In this document: positions 16,736 to 24,541 of the stretch, one piece after another
Numbering within the stretch: position 1 is the stretch's first letter
Layout of the letters: each line of letters opens with the position of its first letter
NCBI GenBank assembly: GCA_964641125.1
Contig: CAZXMO010000006.1
Coordinates: 1-64,000, forward strand
Direction of reading: 5' to 3'
Length of the DNA stretch: 64,000 nucleotides
From: JBKHAJ01 sp964641125
GTDB taxonomy: Bacteria > Spirochaetota > Spirochaetia > SPDA01 > CAZSGZ01
The notes under the pieces: model-generated
The model's database searches: none
Seen by the model: the letters and a program-made list of their open reading frames with translations, nothing else
Told to the model about the DNA's origin: nothing
Translations under genes and position numbers: made by a program

Positions 16736-17644
16736 ATGAAATCCGATACCCGCCTCTTATTTCCCTGTGCCGAAGCGATGGTGCCTATCCTTCAAAGCGT
16801 AGGCTCATCTCTCCTCGAAGTGTATTCGAGGGATTTTACCGTCGAGCTCAAAGATGATAAGACACCGATAACCGAAGCCGACCGGAAGGCCCATAGCATT
16901 ATTCTCGAGAGACTCGATTCATTTCCGATCGATTCTCTCCGCGGGCTGCCCGTCTTATCCGAAGAGGGCCGGGCCATTCCCTTCGACGAACGGAGGGGCT
17001 GGAAACGATTCTGGATGATCGACCCCTTGGACGGAACCAAGGAATTCGTAAAACGGAACGGAGAGTTCACCGTAAACATAGCGGTTATCGAAAAGGGGCG
17101 CCCCGTTATGGGATTCGTATATGTTCCCTTGACCGCGGTCCTCTACTTCGGTCAAGTCGGTGCCGGTTCATTCAGGACGGCCCCCCGACGAGATGACGCC
17201 CCGGCGGCGTCCGGTCTCACCGCGGAGAGCATCCGCGAGGCCCGCCCCCTTCCCGAAGCCGATACACCGGTGCGGGGGCCGGGGATGCCCGTAACGACCT
17301 CACCGGACGTACTCAAGGCCGTAGCCAGCCGGTCCCACATGAACGACGAAACAGGTGCATTCATCGGCGAGCTGGAAAGGAGGTTCGGAAAACCGGTGGA
17401 GCTGACCTCGGCGGGAAGCTCCATCAAGCTCTGCCGGATCGCCGAAGGAACCGCCGACGTGTATCCACGTTTCGCTCCGACTATGGAGTGGGACACAGCC
17501 GCGGCGGACGCGGTATGCAGGGCGGCGGGGTGTTACGTAATCGACCGGGAAAGCGGAAAGGACCTCGAATACAACAAGCGGGAGCTCGGGAATCCCCATT
17601 TCCTCGCCGCCCGGGACCCACGGTTTCGGGAGATGGCCGGCTGA
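16736..17644 (+). CDS. inositol monophosphatase family phosphatase, CysQ-like
   Basis: A 302-residue Mg2+-dependent, Li+-sensitive-type phosphatase. Metal site 1 residues lie in LSEEGRAIP (Glu) and WMIDPLDGTKEFVKRNGEFT (the DPLDGT signature, with the KEF-K-N-EFTVNIA continuation typical of CysQ/Hal2), and the last Asp in MEWDTAAADAV. The EFTVNIA context points to 3'(2'),5'-bisphosphate nucleotidase, which removes pAp formed by sulfotransferases. A sulfotransferase gene lies 2 kb downstream on the other strand, which supports this reading, but inositol phosphatase activity is not excluded. The gene follows a promoter that abuts its start and is followed by an SDR gene 16 nt on. Confidence 0.85.
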   Translation: MKSDTRLLFPCAEAMVPILQSVGSSLLEVYSRDFTVELKDDKTPITEADRKAHSIILERLDSFPIDSLRGLPVLSEEGRAIPFDERRGWKRFWMIDPLDGTKEFVKRNGEFTVNIAVIEKGRPVMGFVYVPLTAVLYFGQVGAGSFRTAPRRDDAPAASGLTAESIREARPLPEADTPVRGPGMPVTTSPDVLKAVASRSHMNDETGAFIGELERRFGKPVELTSAGSSIKLCRIAEGTADVYPRFAPTMEWDTAAADAVCRAAGCYVIDRESGKDLEYNKRELGNPHFLAARDPRFREMAG

Positions 17645-17660
17645 GAGGAGCCTTGTCCTC

Positions 17661-18524
17661 ATGGCTAGAGAAGGAGGCGCCCGAAGCACGTATTACACGG
17701 GGAAAACGGTCCTCATTACCGGTGCGGGTTCGGGCCTCGGCCGGGCGCTGGCTCTCGAGGCGGGGAACCGGGGTGCACGGGTCTACGTAAGCGATGCCGA
17801 CTTTTCCGCCGCGGAAGAGACCTGCCGCCTCCTCCGTGCCGAAAAAGGAGGCACCCCCTGTACTCCCTTATCCCTCGACGTAACCAATCCCGAACAATTC
17901 GACAGGTGTTTTGCCGCCGTGGAGGAGGAAGCCGGAGGGCTCGACGTGCTCGTCAATAATGCGGGCCGATGCGTCGTCGGAGAAACCAGGGCGGTTCCTC
18001 CCGATCGGTGGGGCCGAATCATCGACGTCAACCTCAAAGGGACCGTCTACGGTACCGTGTCCGGGTATCGGAGGATGCTTGCACGGGGACGGGGCCACAT
18101 CATCAATATCTCCTCCCTCTCCGGTCGGCTCGCCTACCCGATTACCTTAGCCTATGCGGCGACTAAGGCGGGTATCGACACTCTCACCGTTGGACTTACT
18201 GCGGAAGCGAGGGGTTCGGGGGTGAGAATTTCTCTGGTCCGACTCGGGACCGTAGACACTCCCGCCTATACGACTCAGGAGGTGTGGGGAATGAGCAACT
18301 CCGCCTTCGTGGACACCCTTCCCGGGAGAATGCTTCCCGCAAGACGGGCGGCGAAGGTAATCCTCGACGGAGCCGCCCGGGGCAGACGCATGATTACCGC
18401 TCCCCTCTCGAGCGCCGCGGTGCTGTTTTTTATCCGATGGCTCCCCGGAGCCGTGGAGCTCATACGGTGGCGGAGTATCCGCAGGTACCGCTCGAAAGCA
18501 GACCGGGAAGCAGAGGAAAGGTAG
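17661..18524 (+). CDS. short-chain dehydrogenase/reductase (SDR)
   Basis: A 287-residue classical SDR with Rossmann motif TGAGSGLGRALALEA, NNAG at residue 97, catalytic Ser in INISSLSG and the Tyr-Lys pair in YAATKAG. Asp after the second strand (VYVSDADFSAAEE) favours NAD(H) over NADP(H). The C-terminal 40 residues are hydrophobic then very basic (FFIRWLPGAVELIRWRSIRR), which suggests membrane association and a lipid-like substrate. The ribosome site AGGAG lies 10 nt upstream. It follows the CysQ-like gene by 16 nt in the same operon and is convergent with a second SDR. Substrate unknown. Confidence 0.88.
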   Translation: MAREGGARSTYYTGKTVLITGAGSGLGRALALEAGNRGARVYVSDADFSAAEETCRLLRAEKGGTPCTPLSLDVTNPEQFDRCFAAVEEEAGGLDVLVNNAGRCVVGETRAVPPDRWGRIIDVNLKGTVYGTVSGYRRMLARGRGHIINISSLSGRLAYPITLAYAATKAGIDTLTVGLTAEARGSGVRISLVRLGTVDTPAYTTQEVWGMSNSAFVDTLPGRMLPARRAAKVILDGAARGRRMITAPLSSAAVLFFIRWLPGAVELIRWRSIRRYRSKADREAEER

Positions 18525-18562
18525 GGAGGTATTTTCGCCCGCCGTCCTCGAGAACTTTAAAA

Positions 18563-19603
18563 TTACTCTCCATCTGTTCGGACAGGCTCTTCAGGGGATC
18601 GGGATTCGAGGAGCTTTTCGGTAGTCTCCCACAGCTCGCGGCCGGTACTCCGGTCCGCGGCGGACTCGGAGATGGGCTTCTCCGCCATCAGGTGGAGGTA
18701 TACCCCGGAACGGTCGGAAAGCTCGGGGGCGCAGCAGAGATACTCCACCGGCTCCGAACCCTTGTAGGGACTTCGGAAGAATATCGCGAAGACGATTTTG
18801 AGGAGCGGCTGAAAAACAGCCGGAGCATCCCGGGCTATGCGGCTGTTCACCGGCCCCGGACACAGGGCGAACACCGAGGCTCGTCGGTTTCGCCCGGCTC
18901 CCCCGTTATCCGCGTCGCCGAGACGCCTATCGAGCTCCGCGAAGTATGTAGTTAGGAGGAGCTTTGTATAGCTGTACCACTTCATGCTCCCTCCCATGGA
19001 ATACTCCTCGAATTCTCCGAGAGTATCGAGATCGAGGGGGCTGGAGGATCTATGGGCTTCGGAAGAGGTAAAGACGATTCTCGGATATCCCCATTCCGAT
19101 TCCTCGGTTTGCCGGATAACTCCGTTCCGCAGAAGCTCCTGAACGAAGAAGAACTTGGCGAGGTAGTTGACCTGGAACATTTCCTCGAAACCGTCGCGGG
19201 TACGCCTTGCCTCTCCGGGGACTACTCCCGCATTGAACACACAGATATCGAATCGGACCCCTTTTTCTTTCATCCGGACGCAGAAATCGGTAATGGAGCT
19301 CAAGTCGTTCAAATCGATGTACTCCATCTCCACCGCATCGCTTCCGCTCCTCTTCCGCACCTCTTCCCCGGCTTGGGGATGACCGCTCCGGCAGGCCATG
19401 ATAATCCGTCCTCCCCGCTTGGCGAGACGTATTGCCGCGGCCTTTCCCAATCCGGAGCTCGATCCGGTAACGAGACAACTCTTTCCCTCGATCCTCACAT
19501 CATCCTCGAGCCTGCCGATCCGTTGCTTCGGCTTGAACAGATCGGTAATTCCGGTCAGAGTCGCCGAGACCGCGGTTCCGTGGCCTCTTTGCTTCGTGCT
19601 CAT
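18563..19603 (-). CDS. SDR family oxidoreductase, retinol-dehydrogenase-like
   Basis: A 346-residue SDR of the longer eukaryote-like retinol dehydrogenase/WWOX type. It has TGSSSGLGKAAAIRLAKRG, then ACRSG (Arg after the second strand, favouring NADPH), FNAGVV in place of NNAG, and the catalytic YSYTK. It has about 40 extra N-terminal residues (TGITDLFKPKQRIGRLEDD). The start overlaps the sulfotransferase stop as ATGA with GAGGAG upstream, so the two are coupled. In such clusters these enzymes act on lipid or isoprenoid alcohols or ketones; that is inference from company, not from substrate residues. Confidence 0.87.
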   Translation of the reverse strand: MSTKQRGHGTAVSATLTGITDLFKPKQRIGRLEDDVRIEGKSCLVTGSSSGLGKAAAIRLAKRGGRIIMACRSGHPQAGEEVRKRSGSDAVEMEYIDLNDLSSITDFCVRMKEKGVRFDICVFNAGVVPGEARRTRDGFEEMFQVNYLAKFFFVQELLRNGVIRQTEESEWGYPRIVFTSSEAHRSSSPLDLDTLGEFEEYSMGGSMKWYSYTKLLLTTYFAELDRRLGDADNGGAGRNRRASVFALCPGPVNSRIARDAPAVFQPLLKIVFAIFFRSPYKGSEPVEYLCCAPELSDRSGVYLHLMAEKPISESAADRSTGRELWETTEKLLESRSPEEPVRTDGE

Positions 19604-20886
19604 ACCCGTGTCTCCTCGAGGTATCTCTCGTAGTAGGGCTCGAATTCCCGCCGCACTCCCTCACGCGTAAGCCCGAAATCCTCGAGACGGTATTCGTGCC
19701 GCCCGTACCGGTACTGCCGGTTAGACTTTCTGCTTGCCTCCATCTGCTCCCGGGCTTCATCGGTAAGATCGATTTCGGCGAAATCATAGATTCTCTCGAG
19801 CTGAGCCATGGGGTCCTCGAGGAGGTCTTCGTAGTAAACGTCGATAAAGGGTTTATCCGGGTTCTCCTTACGGAATTTTATGGACCTGAGCATCATCCGG
19901 TGGATCTTCCGGGTCCAATCGCGTCCGACCTCCACGGGATCTACCTCGTCGGAGAAAACGCCCCGGCCGTGGCTGATCATGCTCGCGAAAGAAGCGAGGG
20001 TGATGCAGGGATCACGGTGGGTGTGGATGATCTTGGCCTGGGGAAAGACAGCGAAGAGGGCGTCGAGAAACTCCATGTGGTGGGGGGTCTTGAGGACCCA
20101 CCGCTTCCTCGGACGCTGCCACTTGAGGAGCTTCAAGAGCCGTTCCATGTAGCGGTAGGCCGGGGTCTGGTCCTGGACCTCGAGCCACCGGGAATACGCG
20201 GGGACCCTGAGTGTCGCCTCGGGGACGGTGCTCAAGAAGGCGGAATCCAGGAGAAGGACGTCCTCCTCGGGTGCTTCCGCTTCTACCGGATGGACCGCGA
20301 AGAAATCGGGACTCAAGTACCCGAGGGCCTTCTCGCTCATCTCGGCGCTCTTCAAGCGGGGATCCGGGTCCGCCTGTACGGCGCCGCCGCTTCTCCGGTC
20401 GATATAGGGGGCAGGATTCAAAGCCTCCCATGAGCGGAGTGCCCGAGTGTCGGGATCGGAGGCAAGGAGCCGGTGAAGCATGGTTGTCCCGGTCCGCTGG
20501 AATCCGGTTATGACGAGGATCTCCGGCAGGGGAATATCGAGAATCTCCGGGTGACGGGTGTACCAGTACTGCGCCCGGAGGCGGTTTCGGAGCACCCCTG
20601 TCAGGCGGCTCCGGGTAACCATCTTCCCGAAGGGGGTAAGCCTGGATTCCCCGTTGATCGAGTCGAGGAGAACCTCGAGCGGTTCGGAGAAATCCGGACC
20701 CCCGAAATCTTCGAGCCCCTCCTTTCGCGCGGCCTTCTCGAGGAGCTCTTCGGCGGTAATATCTCTTCCGTATTCCCGGGACAGGAGTCTCCACCAACCC
20801 CGGCCGGCGGCGTTCGCCGCCTTGACGATGCGCGGCCGGTAGGGATTCCGGTAGTCCCGGGTAGTCGTACGTTGGAGCCTCTTCAT
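19600..20886 (-). CDS. PAPS-dependent sulfotransferase family protein
   Basis: A 428-residue sulfotransferase_3-type protein. The 5'-phosphosulfate loop is ILVITGFQRTGTTMLHRLL (G-QRTGTT), and the 3'-phosphate binding segment is IIHTHRDPCITLASFASM. A conserved PHHMEFLDALF and VYYEDLLEDPMAQLERIY complete the family pattern. It would transfer sulfate from PAPS to a hydroxyl acceptor. I chose ATG 20886 because it follows TTGGGAGGG and overlaps the upstream stop (ATGA); 13 extra residues are possible upstream. Members of this kind occur in actinobacteria and proteobacteria near steroid or lipid genes and many lack proven activity. The CysQ-like gene nearby could recycle its pAp product. Confidence 0.85.
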   Translation of the reverse strand: MKRLQRTTTRDYRNPYRPRIVKAANAAGRGWWRLLSREYGRDITAEELLEKAARKEGLEDFGGPDFSEPLEVLLDSINGESRLTPFGKMVTRSRLTGVLRNRLRAQYWYTRHPEILDIPLPEILVITGFQRTGTTMLHRLLASDPDTRALRSWEALNPAPYIDRRSGGAVQADPDPRLKSAEMSEKALGYLSPDFFAVHPVEAEAPEEDVLLLDSAFLSTVPEATLRVPAYSRWLEVQDQTPAYRYMERLLKLLKWQRPRKRWVLKTPHHMEFLDALFAVFPQAKIIHTHRDPCITLASFASMISHGRGVFSDEVDPVEVGRDWTRKIHRMMLRSIKFRKENPDKPFIDVYYEDLLEDPMAQLERIYDFAEIDLTDEAREQMEASRKSNRQYRYGRHEYRLEDFGLTREGVRREFEPYYERYLEETRV

Positions 20887-22064
20887 ACTCGCCCTCCCAA
20901 TTCGGTGTGCTTCATCACGCGGCACCGGGGCTGAGGGTGTTCATCGGCCTTGACCCAGCGGAAACACATAGTCCCCCTGGAATGTCCCACGGTCCGGATC
21001 CAGTTAGGGTGTCCGGGGTCCCGATGCGCGACGATGATTCGAACAGATCCGTCCGGTTCGTAGACCGCGGTATGCTTATTGATGTGTATACGGAAATACC
21101 GGTAATCGAGGGATTCCATCCAGTGATTGTTGAGCTGAAAGTTCCAGTGCTCGCAAGGGGGCACAACGGCCTCGATAAGCAGAGCCTCATCCGGTTCAAG
21201 CTTCCAGTAGCTGTGATAGTAGGCTATTTTGGGATCTCCCCCCGCCCGGTTGGAGACCTCCGGCGGCATCTGAGGGAGCTCGTTGGTGTGTTTGCTGAAA
21301 TCATTCGCCCACTTGGCAAAGAGGAGGGAAGCCCCGACTACCAGTTTCCCGGCGGTGGACAATCCCTCGTCGATCGACTTCGCCGTTACCGGAGACGGCA
21401 TCCCGTCGCCGCCGATACGGCGGATTTCGAGATCGGCCGGGATTTCGGTTTCCCGGTCCAGGAAGGTCTGTCTGACGATCAAGAGACTCGAGTCGCTCTC
21501 CATGGGGAGCCAGTTTCCCCGGTGCTTCGTACGGCTCACTATAATCTCGAAGCTCCCGTCCGGTTCGATGTGCATGTCCTTGGCGTCGAGGAAGCCCGAC
21601 GGCGGAAGCCCTCCCCCCCGGCCGTAATTCCCCCGCTGGGTACTGAAGCCGAGAAAGTTAACGGTATTCCTAATTCCGGTTATCCTGTATTCGTACTCGC
21701 CGCTGATCGTCGCGTTTTGATAGTAGTTGTCCGGATTATCGGCCCCCATCTTGACCGTTTCGTGGACCATCCTTCGGAATACCGGCGCCTTAGGATCGGC
21801 ATACTCCACGAAGTTCTCCAAGCCCCCCCGGATAAGACGGCTCAAGTACCTGTATCCCTCCGCCTGATCGAGGGGGTCCTTCGGGGCTTTCGGTCCCATG
21901 ACAGCCGCCCCGGCCGATTTCAGGGTATCGCAGAAATCATTCCAGGTCCTTCCGCTCACCAGGCGCCGGTAAGCCGCATCCTCCTCGGTAAGGCCCCGCA
22001 TCCTCAAGAAGAGCCGCGAGATAACCTTGTAGAGGCCGAGAAGAACAAAGAGTATCTTTTTGAT
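20883..22064 (-). CDS. DUF1214 domain protein, possibly with an ATC start codon
   Basis: The C-terminal half (EHWNFQLNNHWMESLDY, NKHTAVYEPDGSVRI, AHRDPGHPNWIRTVGHSRGT, MCFRWV) is the DUF1214 pattern, a family of unknown function found near lipid and steroid genes. The conserved part starts before the first usual start codon (TTG at 22007). Upstream in frame lies VIKKILFVLLGLYKVISRLF, a good membrane anchor, and no ATG, GTG or TTG occurs back to a TAA. An ATC (22064-22062) sits 6 nt after a perfect GGAGG, so I annotate from there as a proposed noncanonical start; TTG 22007 is the conservative choice. The stop overlaps the sulfotransferase start. Confidence 0.7.
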   Translation of the reverse strand: MKKILFVLLGLYKVISRLFLRMRGLTEEDAAYRRLVSGRTWNDFCDTLKSAGAAVMGPKAPKDPLDQAEGYRYLSRLIRGGLENFVEYADPKAPVFRRMVHETVKMGADNPDNYYQNATISGEYEYRITGIRNTVNFLGFSTQRGNYGRGGGLPPSGFLDAKDMHIEPDGSFEIIVSRTKHRGNWLPMESDSSLLIVRQTFLDRETEIPADLEIRRIGGDGMPSPVTAKSIDEGLSTAGKLVVGASLLFAKWANDFSKHTNELPQMPPEVSNRAGGDPKIAYYHSYWKLEPDEALLIEAVVPPCEHWNFQLNNHWMESLDYRYFRIHINKHTAVYEPDGSVRIIVAHRDPGHPNWIRTVGHSRGTMCFRWVKADEHPQPRCRVMKHTELGGRV

Positions 22065-22141
22065 GACCTTCCTCCGGAATGTTTATTGAATATTTAGTTC
22101 AGATTTTCAAGAATTGAGGGAAGGTTGTCAAGACGGGCAAA

Positions 22142-22178
22142 CAAAAGCCGGTACCGAACTACACGGTTCGGAACCGGC
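22142..22178 (-). terminator. intrinsic terminator after the ferredoxin gene
   Basis: Inverted repeat with arms GCCGGT-A-CCGAAC (22147-22159) and GTTCGG-A-ACCGGC (22166-22178), one mismatch, 6-nt loop. On the minus strand it is followed by TTTTGT. It separates the ferredoxin gene from the DUF1214 operon. Confidence 0.7.
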
Positions 22179-22231
22179 CGTTTCTTACGGTAATCAGACC
22201 GCCCGGAAAGCTCCCGAGACGGGTATAAAAT

Positions 22232-22429
22232 CTATTCGTACGCGATAACGTCGGTCGGACAGATATCGACGGCTTCTTTGATCTCGTCCTCGTATTTGGA
22301 GAAATCGACGCCTTCTTTGACGATCATTTTGTCCGGTACCTCGAAAACTTCGGGAGCCACGTTTTCGCAGCTTCCGCAGGATATGCATTCATCTTCAGAT
22401 TCGTCGAGCCAAACTTTAGTTATTGCCAT
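22232..22429 (-). CDS. single-cluster ferredoxin
   Basis: A 65-residue acidic electron carrier. The motif DECISCGSCENVAP gives three cluster cysteines (C-x2-C-x2-C) and the fourth is in VDICPTDVIAYE. With one set of four cysteines it should hold a single [4Fe-4S] cluster, like the Thermotoga/Desulfovibrio ferredoxin I type. The ribosome site GGAGGAC precedes the ATG. It stands alone between a terminator and its own upstream region. Plausible partner of the window's hydrogenase and of pyruvate oxidation, by general knowledge of fermentative anaerobes; no physical link is seen. Confidence 0.92.
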   Translation of the reverse strand: MAITKVWLDESEDECISCGSCENVAPEVFEVPDKMIVKEGVDFSKYEDEIKEAVDICPTDVIAYE

Positions 22430-22558
22430 TATGTCCTCCTTCCCGTTTAAAATAAGAATCTTTGTCGAAAAAATCCACTAAAAATTCCCTCGTACCGTGA
22501 AGCTTGTGGTTTTCCTAATCCGTTGAATTCATTTAGACTCTACTTACAGGAGGAACGG

Positions 22559-22906
22559 ATGTACATATCACATATAGACGAATCGGAGAAGAAGCACCTC
22601 GAAGGAGAGCAGTTGAGTAAGGTGATAAAACAAACCGCCGTCGGTCCCGAGCAGGGCTGGGACGACTACGTGATGCGGGTGTTCACGGTGGGCCCCGGAG
22701 GGCATACCCCGAAACATGCTCACCCCTGGCCCCACATAAACTACGTACTCGAAGGATCGGGGACCCTCTTTCACGAGGGAAGCGAATCGGAGATCGAGAA
22801 GGGCTCGATAGCCTACGTTCCTGAAGGCACTGAGCACCAATTCCGCAACACCGGAACCGCCGATCTGGTCTTCATCTGTATCGTACCGAAAAGGGGAGAT
22901 GCCTAA
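22559..22906 (+). CDS. cupin-domain protein with metal-binding motif
   Basis: A 115-residue cupin with a complete metal site. Motif 1 reads TPKHAHPWPHINYVLEGSG (two His and a further His, then Glu), and motif 2 is AYVPEGTEHQFRN (His). Residues 1-40 form a short N-terminal strand-helix. The ATG follows CAGGAGGAA. Such small cupins act as dioxygenases, isomerases or sensors; nothing here decides which. Its stop overlaps by 3-4 bp the stop of the convergent thymidylate-synthase-like gene. Confidence 0.85.
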   Translation: MYISHIDESEKKHLEGEQLSKVIKQTAVGPEQGWDDYVMRVFTVGPGGHTPKHAHPWPHINYVLEGSGTLFHEGSESEIEKGSIAYVPEGTEHQFRNTGTADLVFICIVPKRGDA

Positions 22907-23823
22907 GAGGGACCGCCCTTCCCCGCTTCGTAGTCGGCTATCTTCTTGAGAACCGCCGATTCCGCCTCGTTCCAGATTTCCCGGATAAGCTCATCGTGAA
23001 AGCGGTAGACCCTCTCCTCGAAGGAGGTCGAGTCGAGGCGGTCCCAAAAGCGGCTTTTGAAATCGGCTAAATCTTTTCCGTAGAGGTGGTATGAATCGGC
23101 CTGCCAGTTGAGCCGGGCGAGCTCTACCGGTATTCCGGTCCGTTCTTCCAGTTCTCGGGCGATGATCGTCTTATTGAAGAGGGTGAATCCGAACATGTTC
23201 ATGAAGTTAGCCCCCCAGGCGTCGTTGCTTCGAAACCTGACATTACAGTTCAGGTAGTACCGGCCGTTCTCCTCGGTCAGCCGGTACCAGATCGACTGAA
23301 GACAGGGGGGATCGTAGACATCGAAGTCCATAAAGGGCATCCACGTTATCATCTGCGCCTGCCTGGTGTGGGGGGAAGCGACGAGCTTATCGATAACGGC
23401 CCGGATCTGATCGATCCCGTCCCCTCCGGGTCCGGCGGTGACGCTCGTCTTACATCGCCCGCCTGTTTTATCCCTCTCGAACCAGGTGCCCCAGTCCGCG
23501 AGACGCTGATGGTAGGTATATTCCCACCGAGTATCTTCGGGATCGTTCATATTCTTGACCCAGTGATCTTTTCTGCCTCCGAGCTCGAAGAGATACTCAC
23601 GAAGATCTTCTATCCCCCCGGGAAAGGCCTTGTGGATCATAGGATCGGACCAGGGCTCGTGAACGGTCAGATTCAAGGTGGCATCTACGGAGGGGGGGTC
23701 GTCCTGCTTGTCGTACTGGGTCTTCATGGGGATACCCCGTTCGTAGAGGGCGATCAAACCCTTTTCGTACCCCTCGGCGAGAGTACGTCCCTCGACTGCA
23801 AGGACCGGTATCGATTGCATCAT
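22903..23823 (-). CDS. thymidylate-synthase-family protein (divergent)
   Basis: A 306-residue protein with the ThyA fold signatures in order. These are the nucleophile cysteine in DVYDPPCLQSIWYRL, the phosphate-binding and dUMP-contact block RFRSNDAWGANFMNMFGF (RS-x-D, and an Asn 11 positions after the Arg, as in dUMP-specific enzymes), and ADSYHLYGKDL for the H-x-Y motif. The N-terminal third, with DPEDTRWEYTYHQRLADW, is not like E. coli ThyA. It resembles archaeal or deoxynucleotide-hydroxymethylase-like branches from memory. It would make dTMP or modify a pyrimidine nucleotide. Start at GAATGATG behind GGGAGGAAGG, overlapping the J-domain gene by 4 bp. Another thymidylate synthase elsewhere in the genome cannot be excluded. 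Confidence 0.75.
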   Translation of the reverse strand: MMQSIPVLAVEGRTLAEGYEKGLIALYERGIPMKTQYDKQDDPPSVDATLNLTVHEPWSDPMIHKAFPGGIEDLREYLFELGGRKDHWVKNMNDPEDTRWEYTYHQRLADWGTWFERDKTGGRCKTSVTAGPGGDGIDQIRAVIDKLVASPHTRQAQMITWMPFMDFDVYDPPCLQSIWYRLTEENGRYYLNCNVRFRSNDAWGANFMNMFGFTLFNKTIIARELEERTGIPVELARLNWQADSYHLYGKDLADFKSRFWDRLDSTSFEERVYRFHDELIREIWNEAESAVLKKIADYEAGKGGPS

Positions 23824-24518
23824 TCCTTCCTCCCAATAATCGCGGCCCCCCGCTCGAGCTCCTCGAGGAGCCACAGGGCAAAGGGGACTACCGGCGAATC
23901 ATTCGTTCCGAATATCCTTAAGGTGTAGAGACACATCCTGAGCTTATCCTCCGCCAAGGTCTTGGAGGCGGGCTTACCCGACAGCTGATAACGGAAAAAC
24001 CAGTCGAACCCCTCCCTGAAATACCGCTTGGCTTTTCCCTCCTGCTTGAGTTCCGAGGTCGAACGGATCTGCTGAAAGATCCGGGTGTTATAATCGATAA
24101 AAATCTGCAGGAAGTTTCGGTCGTAGGTCCCGGCCCAATACAGAACGGTCCTTAAGATCAGGGCGTTTCGTTCCTTCAAGGGGGCCTTTCGTCTGATCCG
24201 GTAAGAATGCATCCCCGTGGACATATATCTGTAGAGGCTTATGAACAGGGCCGCCCGGGGATCTCCCCCCGCGTCGTACCCGCTTTCTTGGAGAACACGC
24301 ACCGGTTCGAAGGGGGGGACGGATTCGGCCGAGGCTTCTTTCTCCTCTATTCGGCGGTAAATTTCTTTCAGGCGGATAAAATCTTCACCGTCCTTGCCGG
24401 TTAGATCGGGGTGAGTATTCTTGCAGAGGTAGAGATAGATCCTCCGAAACTCCTCCCGGGTGCAGCTCTTGGTGGTGAGAAGCTTCGATATGATGTCCGG
24501 AAGAGCGGTGATCTCCAT
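23820..24518 (-). CDS. J-domain-containing protein
   Basis: A 232-residue protein whose residues 15-60 form a J-domain: REEFRRIYLYLCKNTHPDLTG contains the HPD tripeptide that stimulates Hsp70 ATPase, followed by DGEDFIRLKEIYRRIEE (helices III/IV). No glycine-rich or zinc-finger domain follows, so it is not DnaJ itself. The C-terminal 150 residues (from ALFISLYRYMSTGMHSYR) are helical and basic with no family I recognise. The stop overlaps the thymidylate-synthase-like start. Probably a DnaK co-chaperone with a special client. Confidence 0.75.
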   Translation of the reverse strand: MEITALPDIISKLLTTKSCTREEFRRIYLYLCKNTHPDLTGKDGEDFIRLKEIYRRIEEKEASAESVPPFEPVRVLQESGYDAGGDPRAALFISLYRYMSTGMHSYRIRRKAPLKERNALILRTVLYWAGTYDRNFLQIFIDYNTRIFQQIRSTSELKQEGKAKRYFREGFDWFFRYQLSGKPASKTLAEDKLRMCLYTLRIFGTNDSPVVPFALWLLEELERGAAIIGRKE

Positions 24519-24541
24519 CTCTTCCGATCATATACCCTTTC

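Noticed and set aside
20907..22097. 396-codon plus-strand open frame opposite the DUF1214 gene
   Set aside because: The minus strand has clear family motifs and translational coupling; the antisense frame has none.
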